DNA of 64,000 nucleotides from Candidatus Latescibacterota bacterium. Lineage in GTDB: Bacteria; JAAXHH01. Shown here in pieces: positions 1 through 9,286 of this stretch. The stretch's first letter is position 1; every line of letters starts with the position of its first letter. The stretch lies in contig JAJEEG010000006.1 of the NCBI GenBank assembly GCA_022821085.1, positions 682,001-746,000 of the forward strand, read 5' to 3'. The notes beneath the pieces were generated by a model. That model was not told the DNA's origin. It was given only the letters and a program-made list of their open reading frames with translations, and did no database searches. The position numbers and the translations under genes are program-made.

Positions 1-97
1 GGTCATACCGGTGCGCAGGTCCGTAGCGTTCACCATGAGATCCGGCTGGTCTCCTTTGCCTGTTTCATCGGCCGTTGCGCGGCAACCGGTTCACCGT

Positions 98-123
98 CGT
101 AACTACGGCGCGCCGTGGTTACG
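98..123. repeat. Perfect inverted repeat downstream of tRNA-His
   Basis: Two 12-base arms (98-109 and 112-123, one G-T pair) can fold into a strong hairpin about 30 bases past the tRNA-His end. There is no T-run on either side, so it is not a classical terminator by itself. It may be a backup terminator or an mRNA-end structure of a gene outside the window. I see no coding gene in 1-130. Confidence 0.5.
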
Positions 124-133
124 GTCCGGGCGC

Positions 134-156
134 AAAAAACGTCCCTGTTTACAGGG
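134..156 (-). terminator. Intrinsic terminator of tRNA-His
   Basis: Read on the minus strand, a CCCTG/CAGGG hairpin with a 4-base loop (143-156) is followed by AC and six T residues (134-139). The hairpin begins on the last two bases of the tRNA, so it probably ends tRNA-His transcription right after the mature 3' end. Confidence 0.7.
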
Positions 157-229
157 TGGGCAACGGGATTCGAACCCGCGACCTCCAGAGCCACAGTCTA
201 GCGCTCTAACCAACTGAGCTATGCCCACC
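155..229 (-). tRNA. tRNA-His (anticodon GTG)
   Basis: A full cloverleaf is visible on the minus strand: a 7-bp acceptor stem, a D-arm with GCTC/GAGC, an anticodon stem CTAGA/TCTGG around loop CTGTGGC (anticodon GTG), and a T-arm with TTCGAAT. The extra G at -1 paired with C73 is the identity element of tRNA-His and supports the assignment. The CCA tail is not encoded and would be added by the cca product at 23898-25490. Confidence 0.95.
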
Positions 230-292
230 ATCACCGACGAATGGAGCAGGCAATATAGGCGCGATACCGAACGGCTGTCAAGGGAATTGTCG

Positions 293-313
293 GGAATCCG
301 GCGTCCGGATTCC
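293..313. repeat. Inverted repeat between tRNA-His and lipoprotein gene
   Basis: A perfect 9-bp stem (293-301 and 305-313) has a 3-base loop. It lies about 65 bases downstream of the stop codon of the minus-strand lipoprotein gene. The T-content after it on the minus strand is poor, so it could be a weak or Rho-assisted terminator of the long housekeeping operon. The function is inferred from position only. Confidence 0.4.
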
Positions 314-376
314 GTGCCTGCCGGAGTGGTTTTCTACCCATGCTTCGGCACCTCGTCTACGGTTTTGAAGACCGTC

Positions 377-1228
377 TCAGCGCCTATCCGGTGACGTCGC
401 CCCATCCGCGGTTTCGAAGACCGTCCCCGCCTCTTCCAGGGGACGGCGGACGACGGTTTCAGGTAGGCGCACCCCGATGTCTGACGGCCACAGCCCGCGG
501 TTGATCGACTGGGTCCGGTAGGTCAATTCGAACGTCCCTGCCCGAGGGCCGTCCCGGGTGATGCGGACCCGGTCCGGTCTCCAGACGCCGTTCCGGTTTC
601 GAAAGCGTTCGAAGGTCCGGGTGATCGACTCGGTGACGGACCCCCGGCTCACGGGAGATTCCGATGTCTCGCGCGTGACCGTCATCCTGTCCGTGTCGAT
701 CCACAGCGTCTTCCGGCCGCCATCGCCCCCAAACGTGACGGAGGCCGTATTCCCGTCACGGCGGTAGTCGGTGACGGGCAGCCCCGGGTACCTGCCGGGC
801 GCTGTGGTCCCGGTCACGGCGGCGTGCACGTCGTCCAGGGTCAGGTCGAGTCCGGGAATGGAGGCATCGCGCGCCACGATCGTACCTTCGAACACCGTGT
901 TATCACGGGGCATGTACAACCGTACGCGGCGGTCGTGGATCAGGACGACGGCGAGGATCTCGAACAGCGCGCCGTGCACGTCGATACGGAACCGCGCCGG
1001 GCTGAGATACCGGATACGGAGGGCCGCGCGGCCACGCTGGCCCGCGAAGGAGGTCTCCACGCCCGCGCTGCCCCTGAAGTCCCGGAGGCGCATCGAGGCC
1101 GCATCGATCTCCTGGAGGAGCAGTTCGACCGGCAGGGGAGGCGGCGCTGGAGGCGGCGGACGGCAGGACAGCAGCAGGAGCCCGAGGCAGGCGAGCATCC
1201 GGAACCGGCCGGACAGGTTACCTGGCAT
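377..1228 (-). CDS. Predicted LolA/LolB-fold (DUF4292-like) outer-membrane lipoprotein
   Basis: The 283-residue protein starts with a short charged stretch, a hydrophobic run and a lipobox ending LLSC at about residue 22, then a proline-rich linker (PPPPAPPPLP). The rest has a beta-rich pattern similar to LolB/DUF4292 proteins, which bind lipids or lipoproteins at the outer membrane: an N-terminal helix of the type ASMRLRDFRGSAGVE followed by alternating strands. Its start overlaps the end of the TPR gene by 11 bases, so the two are translationally coupled, and a shared role in envelope assembly is likely. ATG at 1228 is used; a downstream ATG at residue 11 would still keep the signal peptide. 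The family assignment rests on pattern only. Confidence 0.6.
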   Translation of the reverse strand: MPGNLSGRFRMLACLGLLLLSCRPPPPAPPPLPVELLLQEIDAASMRLRDFRGSAGVETSFAGQRGRAALRIRYLSPARFRIDVHGALFEILAVVLIHDRRVRLYMPRDNTVFEGTIVARDASIPGLDLTLDDVHAAVTGTTAPGRYPGLPVTDYRRDGNTASVTFGGDGGRKTLWIDTDRMTVTRETSESPVSRGSVTESITRTFERFRNRNGVWRPDRVRITRDGPRAGTFELTYRTQSINRGLWPSDIGVRLPETVVRRPLEEAGTVFETADGATSPDRR

Positions 1229-3533
1229 CTTGGAGCTTCTGCCGGATCTCTTCGGTTTCCTCGGGGGTTATGTCTTCCATTTCGAGGGCGCGCTGCCAGT
1301 AACGCACCGCACTTTTATGCATGCCGAGCCGGCTGTAGATGTCCCCGAGATGGTCGTGCACCGTTGCGCTCGTGTCTTCGTATTGCAGGGCCTGTTCGAC
1401 GTACTGACGCGCTTTCCGGTAGTCGCCCAGCCGGTAATACACCCACCCCAGGCTGTCGAGGAACGCGCCGTTTTCAGGAGCTTTCTCGAGGGCTTTTTCG
1501 ATCATTACCTTGGCTTCTTCGAGCCGCAGGCCCCGATCGGCCAGGATGTACCCCAGGTAGTTCAGCGTGTAGATGTCTTCGGGATCGATTTCAAGCGCGG
1601 TCTCGAAGGTGGCCACGGCTTTCTCGAACTGGCCCGACTGGTCGTAGTTCTGCGCCAGCAGGAAATGGAGGCGGTGGTGGTCGTCGAACCGCTCGACCGC
1701 TTCTTTCGTGATCGCGATCGCTTTTTCGTAATCCTCCTGCTCGGTATGGGCATAACCCAGGTAGAACCACAGGTCGGGGTTCCCGGGCGCTTTTTCCAAC
1801 CCGTCGCGAAGGACCTGAACACCGGTCTCGTAATCCTCCTGGCGTAGATGGGACAGGCCGAGATTCACCCACCCTCTACCGTCTAGAGGATTGAGTTCCA
1901 CGACCTTGCGGAAGTGCGCGCCGGCCTGGTCGAATTCCTCCCGGGACATGAAACTCACGCCCAGGTACAGGTAGAATTCGGGCATATCGGGCAGGATCGA
2001 CAGGGCCTGGGTGAGCACGCGTTCGGCCTGTGCGTACTGGTCCTGGCGGAGATAGGCCAGGCTCAGGCTGATCCACCCGCGCGGATCGTGGCGGTTGATG
2101 CCGATGCTCTTCTGCGACTGGTCGATGGCCTGGTTGTACATCCCGTTTTCGAGGTAGACGTTCGCCAGGTTCAGGCGCAGGGTGACGTCGTCCGGCAGCT
2201 TCTCCACGCCTTCATGCAACGCGGCGATGCCTTCCGGCGTCTGTCCCTGTTCCATGAGGGCGTATCCCAGCGAAATCCAGCTCCGGCCGTGGGCGGGATC
2301 CGCGGCGACGGCCGACCGGTACGCGGCGATGGCGAGGGGATAGAGGCCTTCTTCCTGGTAGACGAAGCCCAGGTTCAGGTAGAGGTCGGGGTGGTCTCCC
2401 AGGACGCCCAGGCCCTCGTTCAGCGCGTTCACGGCCTGTTCAACTCGTCCGGTGGCGCGATAAGCCTGCCCCAGGCCGATCCGGAATCTCACTTCACGCT
2501 CGTCCAGGGCGATCGCCTGCTGCAGCGGCGCTACGGCCTCCGCCGGCTTGTCCTGGTCGAGCAGCACGTCGCCCAGCGTACCATGAAGCTCCGCCGAGCC
2601 GGGGTGCAGTTCGAGGCCCTCCCCCAGGGTGGAAAGCGCCTGTTCCGCATCGCCGAGGTCCTGATAGGCCTCCCCCAGTTCCGCCCACAGGGCCGGAGAC
2701 GTCCGGTTGTGCTCCAGCAGCACCCGGTACTCCTCGACCGCTTCGTCCGCCCGGCCGAGGAACATCAGGAGACGCGCGAGCCGGTGGCGCAGGGCCGCTT
2801 CCCGGTCGGGGCCAAGCGCAATGATCTCACGGTACATGACGACGGCCCGGTCCCACTGCCGCCTTTGCTCAAAGATCTCCGTCAGGCCCACCCGGGCCGG
2901 GATCGAGTCGGGATAGTCGTCGAGCACCTTCTGCAACGCGATGACCGCCTTGTCGTACATCCCTCTCTGCTTGTAGACATCGGCCAGTTTGAAATGGAAT
3001 TCGGGATTGCGCGGCGCCAGGCGGCTCACCGTTTCCAGTTCCTTGAGCGCGGCGTCCGGATCGTTCAACCGGCTTGCTAACTGGGAAAGGGCGATATGGG
3101 CTTCAATATGGCCCGGTTCCAGCGAAACGACCCGTTCGAAAGCGGCCCGGGCCGGCACGTACCTGCCCAGTTCGGCCTGGTACCTGCCCAGTATGAACCA
3201 GGACTCCGTGGCCGTCGAATCGAGCACCACCGCCGTCGTGGCGTGTTGCTGCGCCTTGTCGCGCTCCGTCACGCGGTAGTACGCCCGGGCGAGGGCGGTG
3301 TGGATTTCCGCCGAGGTGGAATCGTACTCCAGCGCCTGGAGATAGGATTTGATCGCGTTGACGGGATCGTTCCTGGCGTCGTGAAGGCCGCCCTCCGCGT
3401 AATGTTCCAGGGCCCTGGCCCGGTCCACCTGTCCGAGTGCGTATTCCCGGGGGCAGACAGCGGCCAGCATCACGGTGACGACGAGGACGTACCAGGTACG
3501 ACCGGCGGCGCCGATACTTCTCCAGGGACGCAT
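1218..3533 (-). CDS. Large exported tetratricopeptide-repeat protein
   Basis: The 771-residue protein is almost entirely TPR repeats, roughly 20 units of 34 residues, with the usual signatures such as W..LG.AY...G and DP...A. A hydrophobic N-terminal segment (about residues 11-30) ending near AALG-type residues suggests a signal peptide or membrane anchor, so the repeats are likely periplasmic. The ATG at 3533 is chosen because GGGAGGG lies six bases upstream; an in-frame start 15 codons earlier would add a non-signal-like head. It follows rseP by 22 bases and overlaps the lipoprotein gene downstream. TPR proteins are scaffolds; here the partner is probably the lipoprotein or an outer-membrane export machine. 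The specific role is unknown. Confidence 0.85.
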   Translation of the reverse strand: MRPWRSIGAAGRTWYVLVVTVMLAAVCPREYALGQVDRARALEHYAEGGLHDARNDPVNAIKSYLQALEYDSTSAEIHTALARAYYRVTERDKAQQHATTAVVLDSTATESWFILGRYQAELGRYVPARAAFERVVSLEPGHIEAHIALSQLASRLNDPDAALKELETVSRLAPRNPEFHFKLADVYKQRGMYDKAVIALQKVLDDYPDSIPARVGLTEIFEQRRQWDRAVVMYREIIALGPDREAALRHRLARLLMFLGRADEAVEEYRVLLEHNRTSPALWAELGEAYQDLGDAEQALSTLGEGLELHPGSAELHGTLGDVLLDQDKPAEAVAPLQQAIALDEREVRFRIGLGQAYRATGRVEQAVNALNEGLGVLGDHPDLYLNLGFVYQEEGLYPLAIAAYRSAVAADPAHGRSWISLGYALMEQGQTPEGIAALHEGVEKLPDDVTLRLNLANVYLENGMYNQAIDQSQKSIGINRHDPRGWISLSLAYLRQDQYAQAERVLTQALSILPDMPEFYLYLGVSFMSREEFDQAGAHFRKVVELNPLDGRGWVNLGLSHLRQEDYETGVQVLRDGLEKAPGNPDLWFYLGYAHTEQEDYEKAIAITKEAVERFDDHHRLHFLLAQNYDQSGQFEKAVATFETALEIDPEDIYTLNYLGYILADRGLRLEEAKVMIEKALEKAPENGAFLDSLGWVYYRLGDYRKARQYVEQALQYEDTSATVHDHLGDIYSRLGMHKSAVRYWQRALEMEDITPEETEEIRQKLQDAR

Positions 3534-3555
3534 GTTCCCTCCCTTCGCCGCGAAA

Positions 3556-4884
3556 CTACCTGAAGATCCGTGTGACATCGTTGAACACCACGAACACCAT
3601 CAGCACCAGCAGCAGGGCCATTCCCGTCTGTTGCCATACCAGCCGGTACTTGAGGGAAAGCGGACGCCGGATGATCTTCTCGACGCCCAGGATGAGCAGT
3701 TGGCCGCCGTCCAGCGCGGGTATGGGCAAGAGGTTGAGGATGGCGAGGTTGATGCTCAGAAAGGCCATGAAACTGAAGAGGCTGCTCGCGCCCTGGCGGG
3801 CGCTGTCTCCCGCCATCTGGGCAATCGCGATGGGACCGCCCACCGAGTCGGTGGACACCTGCCCCATGACCAGTTTCCCCACGAAGTCGACGATGGTAAA
3901 GGTGACGGCCACCAGTTGCGTCCCGGCCAGCCCGGCGGAGGTGGCGATTCCGATCGGGCTGCGTTTGATGTGGTCCTGCTGGGTGATGCCGATCTGGCCG
4001 ATGTCGATGACGTCTCCGGTCTCCCGGTCCAGGTCCTGGGCCGTATTGGGTATGATGCTCACCTGGTGGGACTGGCCGTTCCGGGACCACGACAACGTGG
4101 TCTCCATGCCCGGCCGGACGCGTATCTGCTCGACCATCTCGTACCATTGCGTGACCGGAACGCCGTTCACGGAAGTGATCACGTCCCCGGGCCTGAGACC
4201 GGCCTTCTCGGCGGGTGAGTCCGGGATGACCGTGCTCACGGCCGACGCGCGGAAATAATCGAGCCCGCCCAGCCGTTCCGCCGTCCCGCCATCGCCGTAC
4301 CGCACCAGGACCGTCCGGTCCTGCCCGTCCCGGCGAAGCTTCAGGGACAGGGACGCTCCCGTACCGGTCGCGAGCCGTTCCCGGACATCCTCCCAGGTAT
4401 CGACGGCCGCCTGGTCGATCTCGAGGATTTCATCGCCGACCTGCAATCCCGCCGCGGCATAGGGGCTGCCTGAGGCCACCCGGCCCACGGTGGTCGTGTC
4501 GACGAGCGTCACGCCCATGGTCGCGTAGAACAGCCAGAAGATGATGAAGGCGAGGATGAAATTCGCCCCCGGACCGGCCGCGATGACGAAGGCGCGGGCT
4601 CCCACGGACTTGGACTGGAACTCCCACGGCTTGCCGCCTTCCCCATCGGACTGGGCGTCGGGCCGTTCCCCGGCCATGGACACGTATCCCCCCAGGGGGA
4701 TCCAGGAGATACAGTATTCGGTATCCCCCACTTTCTTTCCGATCATCTTGGGCGGAAAGCCGAGGGAGAACCGTTCCACCCTGATGCCCATGCGCTTGGC
4801 GGCCAGGAAATGGCCGAGTTCGTGGAAGAAGACCAGCAATCCCAGTACGAAAATCGCCGATAACACGGTGGTCAGCATGCCCAT
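3556..4884 (-). CDS. rseP: RIP metalloprotease RseP (site-2 protease)
   Basis: This is an inner-membrane zinc protease of the S2P family that cuts anti-sigma factors or remnant signal peptides within the membrane. In the 442-residue protein the HELGH zinc motif is at residues 21-25 in the first membrane helix and the second metal motif LDGG is at 391-394 before the last helices. Between them lie two PDZ-like domains, with signatures GSPYAAAGLQVGDEI and DSPAEKAGLRPGDVI. The length is close to E. coli RseP (450). It is downstream of dxr and upstream of the TPR gene, the classical order in which rseP closes the frr-uppS-cdsA-dxr cluster. Confidence 0.95.
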   Translation of the reverse strand: MGMLTTVLSAIFVLGLLVFFHELGHFLAAKRMGIRVERFSLGFPPKMIGKKVGDTEYCISWIPLGGYVSMAGERPDAQSDGEGGKPWEFQSKSVGARAFVIAAGPGANFILAFIIFWLFYATMGVTLVDTTTVGRVASGSPYAAAGLQVGDEILEIDQAAVDTWEDVRERLATGTGASLSLKLRRDGQDRTVLVRYGDGGTAERLGGLDYFRASAVSTVIPDSPAEKAGLRPGDVITSVNGVPVTQWYEMVEQIRVRPGMETTLSWSRNGQSHQVSIIPNTAQDLDRETGDVIDIGQIGITQQDHIKRSPIGIATSAGLAGTQLVAVTFTIVDFVGKLVMGQVSTDSVGGPIAIAQMAGDSARQGASSLFSFMAFLSINLAILNLLPIPALDGGQLLILGVEKIIRRPLSLKYRLVWQQTGMALLLVLMVFVVFNDVTRIFR

Positions 4885-4995
4885 GTCTCCGTTCTGTTTC
4901 TGCCTTCTCAGATCCTATTCGTTCCGATGTTCCAGGTATTCCCCCGCCCCTGCAGGTGCGCGGTAACCAATTAAGGAATATACAGGTTTTCGGCA

Positions 4996-6183
4996 CTATC
5001 CTGCAATCAACTTTTCCTCGCAGAAAGACCGGGTCCACCGGTCCGCCGCCATGATGGATTCCAGGGTGACTGGCGCCGTGAGATCCGTCCCGGCCAGGTG
5101 CCTGTCCATGGCGTCGGCTATGATGCGCGGTATGTCGGTGAACCCGATCCGCTGCCCGAGGAAGGCCTCGACGGCCATCTCGTCGGCGGTGCTCAGGACG
5201 GCGGGCACGGTGGACCCGCGGCGAATGGACTCGTAGGCCAGCCCCAGGCACGGGAACATGGCCTCGTCGGGCGGGTCCAGGGTCAGGGACCAGTTCCGCG
5301 TGATGTCGAACCGGGGCCAGGGAGATTCAAGGCGCTCCGGGTACGAGAGGGCGTACTGGATCGGAATGCGCATGTCGGTCGGCCCCATCTGGGCCAGCAG
5401 CGACCCGTCGACCATCTCGACCATGGAGTGGATGATGGACTGGGGATGGATCACCACGTCGATCTTCGAGACGGGGAGGCCGAAGAGCCAGTGGGCTTCG
5501 ATGACCTCGAATCCCTTGTTCATGAGCGTGGCGGAATCGATCGTGACCTTCTGCCCCATGTTCCAGGTGGGATGGTTCAACGCGTCCTCAGAAGTCATCC
5601 GCGACAGGGCCGCGGGGTCGCTGTCGCGGAAGGGCCCGCCCGATGCCGTGAGGACCACGCGCTGGATCCGGTCCGGGTCCTGCCCGGCCAGGCACTGGTG
5701 CACCGCGCAGTGTTCGCTGTCCACGGGCAGTATGTCCACGCCGTTTCGCCGCGCCGATTCCATCACGATCTCGCCGGCCATGACCAGGATCTCCTTGTTG
5801 GCCAGGGCGATGGTCTTGCCCGCTTCGATTGCCCGCAGCGTGGGGACCAGCCCCGCGCTGCCCGGCAGGGCGCTGATGACCAGGTCCACGTCGGGGTGGG
5901 TGACCGCTTCGATCAGGCCCTCCTCACCGGTGTGGATCGACGGTCCGGACTGACCGCTGCCGCCGCGCGCGAGCTCCGCGGTATGCCTGGCCCGCTCGGC
6001 GCATTCCGCGTCCCGGATGGCGACCATGCGCGGGCCGAAACGCGCGCACTGCTCTTCCAGCAGATCGATTCGGCTCCTGGCCGTCAGGCTGTGGGCCGAA
6101 TAGCGGTCCGGGAAGGCCGCGATGACTTCCAGCGTCTGCGTGCCGACCGAACCCGTCGAGCCCAGGATGGCGATGCGTTTCAT
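4996..6183 (-). CDS. dxr: 1-deoxy-D-xylulose-5-phosphate reductoisomerase
   Basis: The enzyme converts DXP to 2-C-methyl-D-erythritol 4-phosphate with NADPH, the committed step of MEP isoprenoid synthesis. The 395-residue protein begins with the nucleotide motif GSTGSVG at residues 8-14 and contains the metal-binding DSEHCA segment and the conserved PTWNMGQKVTIDSATLMNKG region. A short Gly/Ser-rich insertion (about residues 70-85) lengthens a surface loop. It lies between cdsA and rseP on the same strand. The spacer upstream (6184-6271) carries 9-base tandem repeats. Together with uppS it supplies undecaprenyl carrier lipid. Confidence 0.96.
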   Translation of the reverse strand: MKRIAILGSTGSVGTQTLEVIAAFPDRYSAHSLTARSRIDLLEEQCARFGPRMVAIRDAECAERARHTAELARGGSGQSGPSIHTGEEGLIEAVTHPDVDLVISALPGSAGLVPTLRAIEAGKTIALANKEILVMAGEIVMESARRNGVDILPVDSEHCAVHQCLAGQDPDRIQRVVLTASGGPFRDSDPAALSRMTSEDALNHPTWNMGQKVTIDSATLMNKGFEVIEAHWLFGLPVSKIDVVIHPQSIIHSMVEMVDGSLLAQMGPTDMRIPIQYALSYPERLESPWPRFDITRNWSLTLDPPDEAMFPCLGLAYESIRRGSTVPAVLSTADEMAVEAFLGQRIGFTDIPRIIADAMDRHLAGTDLTAPVTLESIMAADRWTRSFCEEKLIAG

Positions 6184-6213
6184 GACTTGTCGATGCTCCG
6201 TTCGTCTGTCCGG

Positions 6214-6270
6214 GTCGCCCGGACCACCTGGGCCGTCCGGACCGTCCGGACCGTCCGGACGGCCCGGTGC
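6214..6270. repeat. 9-base GC-rich tandem repeat between cdsA and dxr
   Basis: Units of the form GTCCGGACC occur three times in perfect or near-perfect tandem (6235-6261) with degraded copies on both sides. The unit resembles the repeats at 15532-15612 and those inside the PfkB, nucleotidyltransferase and GNAT genes. The repeat lies in the non-coding spacer before dxr on the minus strand. Confidence 0.7.
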
Positions 6271-6271
6271 T

Positions 6272-7114
6272 TCATCCGGTCACGTAGGCCAGGTAGTAGT
6301 ACACGAAAGGCGCCGCGAAGAATACGCTGTCGAACCGGTCCAGGATGCCGCCGTGGCCCGGAATGATACGGGATGAATCCTTCAGGCCGGCATCTCTTTT
6401 CACGAGGGACTCCGCGAGGTCTCCCAACTGGGCGACGACGGCGCCGGCGGCGCCCAGCACGACGCAGTGCAGCGGGCTGAGAAAGGGAAACAGGGCGTAC
6501 TGGAGCGCGAACATGAAGGCGACGGCGCCGATCAGCCCCCCGGCGGCGCCTTCCACGGTCTTGCTCGCGCTGACGCGTTGGAGCAGCTTGCGGCGGCCCA
6601 GCAAGCGGCCCGTGAAATAGGCGAAGGCGTCGTAGGACCAGGGTATGGCGAAGGCGAGCAGGACCGGCGTCATGGCCCGTTCCCCCCATTGGACCACGTC
6701 CACGCCGTCCATCGGCCACTTGCCCAGCAGGATCAGGTGGCTGCCGAGCAGACCGATCCAGGCCACGCCGAAGACCGTGGCGGCGATGTTGTGAAAGGGA
6801 GATCGCGCGCGCTTTCTGAATACTTCCGCCGCGGCGGTCGTGAGCAGGAGGGCCGTAATGATCAGGGGGGCGTGTCGGCCTGCTTCGAGCCAGGCGTCGA
6901 GACACAGGAGAAAAGCCGCCGGTACGCCGACGTACCAGTTGGGTTCCAGGTCCCTTGCCGCGGCGATGCCGTGGTATTCGCGCAGGCCGAAGAGCACGAC
7001 CAGGGTGACGAACACGAAGAGGCTCGTCCCGCCGACCAGACAAATGAGCACGATGCACGGGATGAACACCGCGCCTACCAGGATTCGGATCCACGTCTCC
7101 GCGTAGGCCGCCAT
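6272..7114 (-). CDS. cdsA: Phosphatidate cytidylyltransferase
   Basis: An integral membrane enzyme that makes CDP-diacylglycerol from phosphatidic acid and CTP, the branch point to all phospholipids. The 280-residue protein has about seven or eight hydrophobic segments, and the C-terminal CDP-alcohol signature ends with GHGGILDRFDS at about residues 254-264. Length and topology fit the CdsA family. The start at 7114 lies 14 bases after the uppS stop, and dxr follows downstream. Confidence 0.94.
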   Translation of the reverse strand: MAAYAETWIRILVGAVFIPCIVLICLVGGTSLFVFVTLVVLFGLREYHGIAAARDLEPNWYVGVPAAFLLCLDAWLEAGRHAPLIITALLLTTAAAEVFRKRARSPFHNIAATVFGVAWIGLLGSHLILLGKWPMDGVDVVQWGERAMTPVLLAFAIPWSYDAFAYFTGRLLGRRKLLQRVSASKTVEGAAGGLIGAVAFMFALQYALFPFLSPLHCVVLGAAGAVVAQLGDLAESLVKRDAGLKDSSRIIPGHGGILDRFDSVFFAAPFVYYYLAYVTG

Positions 7115-7128
7115 GGAGATGCACTCCG

Positions 7129-7908
7129 TTACGTGCTGTGCGAGGAGACCTGTTCGCCGGTCCGGCCGAAACGGCGCTCCCTCGACTGGTAATCCCTGAT
7201 GGCCCCGATGAAATGGCTTCGCGAGAAATCGGGCCAGAGAACCGGAGAAACAAGGAGTTCGGTATAGGCCAGCTGAAAGAGCAGGAAGTTGCTGATCCGC
7301 ATCTCCCCGCTGGTCCGGATCAACAGGTCCGGGTCGGGCAGGTGCTCCGTGGACAGGTAGGACGCGAAAAGCGATTCGTCGATGGCTTCCGGATCAAGCC
7401 GGCCGGCCTGGACGTCCAGGGCAATGCATTGCGCGGCTTCGACGATCTCCTGCCGACCGCCGTAATTCAGGGCGAAATTAAGCAGCAGGCGGTCGTTGCC
7501 CGCTGTCTGCTCCGTGATGTGCCTGATGACCTGACGGTTGGATTCCGGCAGCTCGTCCCACCGACCCAGGAAGGAGACCCGGATCCCGTGCGCGCTGGCT
7601 TCTTCGACGGCGCCGCGGAGCGATTCGACGATCAACTGCATGATGGCGGCGACTTCACGCCTGGGACGATTCCAGTTTTCGGTGGAGAACCCGAAGAAGG
7701 TGAGGATCCCCACGCCGAACTCACCGGCGCACCGGATCATCTCGCGAACGGACTCCACCCCCGCGGAGTGACCCTGGTCCCGCGCGAGCCCCTGCTTCTT
7801 CGCCCACCTGCCGTTGCCGTCCATGATGAACGCGATGTGGCGGGGCATGCGCTCCGGATCGAGTCCTTCTTCCGAGACCGCACGGTCTTGCTCTGCGTAT
7901 CGACCCAC
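7129..7908 (-). CDS. uppS: Isoprenyl transferase (undecaprenyl diphosphate synthase)
   Basis: A cis-prenyltransferase that extends farnesyl diphosphate with isopentenyl diphosphate to the C55 carrier for peptidoglycan and surface polysaccharides. The 259-residue sequence shows the catalytic motif MDGNGRWA with Asp30, the FSTENW motif and the C-terminal RTSGEMRISNF block, all diagnostic. The protein is cytosolic and binds the membrane. It sits between frr and cdsA in the conserved order. Confidence 0.96.
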   Translation of the reverse strand: MGRYAEQDRAVSEEGLDPERMPRHIAFIMDGNGRWAKKQGLARDQGHSAGVESVREMIRCAGEFGVGILTFFGFSTENWNRPRREVAAIMQLIVESLRGAVEEASAHGIRVSFLGRWDELPESNRQVIRHITEQTAGNDRLLLNFALNYGGRQEIVEAAQCIALDVQAGRLDPEAIDESLFASYLSTEHLPDPDLLIRTSGEMRISNFLLFQLAYTELLVSPVLWPDFSRSHFIGAIRDYQSRERRFGRTGEQVSSHST

Positions 7909-7980
7909 GTCACCTCCGTAAGGCCGCCGTCGGTCATGGCCCCGGATGGCCGGTTAAGGACCCGGATGGCCGGATTCCGC

Positions 7981-8541
7981 CTAGATCTCCAGGATTTCCT
8001 GTTCTTTTACCGATAAGGCGCTGTCGATGGAGGAGATATGCTGGTCGGTGAGATCCTGGATAGTCTTCTGGTGCCGCTTGCTTTCGTCTTCCGACATCCG
8101 GTGGGCCTTTTCTTCGGCCTTGATGCGCTCGTTCATTTCCCGGCGTACGTTCCGGATGCCGATCTTCCCGTCCTCGCCCAGTTTCTTGATCAACTTGACG
8201 TATTCGAGCCTGCGCTCTTCGGTCAGCGCGGGTACCGGCAGGTGGATGGCGTTGCCGTCGGAATTCGGCATAAGCCCCAGGTCGGAGGTCTGGATGGCGC
8301 GGATGATTTCGGGGACCATCTGCTTGTCCCACGGCTGTATCGAGATCGTGCGGGCGTCCGGCGTGTTGATGGTGGCGACCTGGTTGATGGGGGTCATGGT
8401 CCCGTAGGCTTCCACCTGAATGTTGTCCAACAGAGCCGGATTGGCCCGGCCGGCCCGGACGCCGGCAAGTTCCATGCGCAGCACCTCGACGGACTGATCC
8501 ATCTTTCGGCTGGTTTCCTTGATGATCTCTTTCGCTTCCAC
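7981..8541 (-). CDS. frr: Ribosome recycling factor
   Basis: With EF-G it splits post-termination ribosomes. At 186 residues it has the normal length, and the family blocks are present: an N-terminal helix ending in MDQSVEVLRMEL, then RAGRANPALLD, and the C-terminal helical bundle with RRDMNERI-like sequence (here RREMNERIKAEEKA). The gene follows tsf by 61 bases. pyrH, which separates tsf and frr in most bacteria, is not here. Confidence 0.97.
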   Translation of the reverse strand: MEAKEIIKETSRKMDQSVEVLRMELAGVRAGRANPALLDNIQVEAYGTMTPINQVATINTPDARTISIQPWDKQMVPEIIRAIQTSDLGLMPNSDGNAIHLPVPALTEERRLEYVKLIKKLGEDGKIGIRNVRREMNERIKAEEKAHRMSEDESKRHQKTIQDLTDQHISSIDSALSVKEQEILEI

Positions 8542-8602
8542 GATACACCTCTCTGGCGTCGGAAAACCGGTTACGTTCCTGCCGGCAAGGTTGTTCGGCG
8601 GG

Positions 8603-9199
8603 TTACTCCCCGCCCAGTTCGTACCGGACGAACCGCCGTACCATGATGTTCTCGCCCAGCGTGGCCACCGCCTCGGTGATCAGATCCCGCACCGTCTTGT
8701 CGGTATCCCGTATGAACGGCTGTTCCAGGAGGCAGTTTTCCTGGTTGAATTTCTCGATTTTACCCTGGACGATCCGGTCGATGATATGATCCGGCTTGCC
8801 CTCGTTCCGCGCCTGGTTCCGGTAGATCTCCCGTTCCTGTTCCAGGACGGCTTCTTCGATCTGGTCCCGGTCCACGGCGAGGGGCCGGGTAGCCGCCACC
8901 TGCATGGCGATATCGCGGGCCAGGGTCTGGAAGGACTCGTTCCGCGCGACGAAATCGGTCTCGCAATTGATCTCGACCATGGTGGCGATGCGGCTGCCGG
9001 GATGGATGTAGGTATGGATGATGCCTTCTTTCGCCTCCCGGGCGCTCTTCTTGGACGCCGCCATGATGCCTTTCTCGCGCAGGAGCGTGACCGCCTTTTC
9101 GATACTGCCTTCGGTCTCTTGGAGGGCCCGCTTGCAGTCCATCATCCCGGCGCCGGTCTGGCTTCTCAACGTCTTTACGTCACTGGCTGATATAGTCAT
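8603..9199 (-). CDS. tsf: Elongation factor Ts
   Basis: This is the guanine-nucleotide exchange factor of EF-Tu. The 198-residue protein is the short form, comparable to the Thermus type, with a UBA-like N-terminus (VKTLRSQTGAGMMDCK) and the EF-Tu contact motif TDFVARNE near residue 80. It is downstream of rpsB in the standard rpsB-tsf pair, 87 bases apart. Confidence 0.96.
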   Translation of the reverse strand: MTISASDVKTLRSQTGAGMMDCKRALQETEGSIEKAVTLLREKGIMAASKKSAREAKEGIIHTYIHPGSRIATMVEINCETDFVARNESFQTLARDIAMQVAATRPLAVDRDQIEEAVLEQEREIYRNQARNEGKPDHIIDRIVQGKIEKFNQENCLLEQPFIRDTDKTVRDLITEAVATLGENIMVRRFVRYELGGE

Positions 9200-9286
9200 G
9201 AAATCGTATGAATCTAGCGGACACGATCGGAAACGATCGGATCCGATCTTCCGCTACGGCCGCCTTTCCCCGGCCACGTATCTGCT

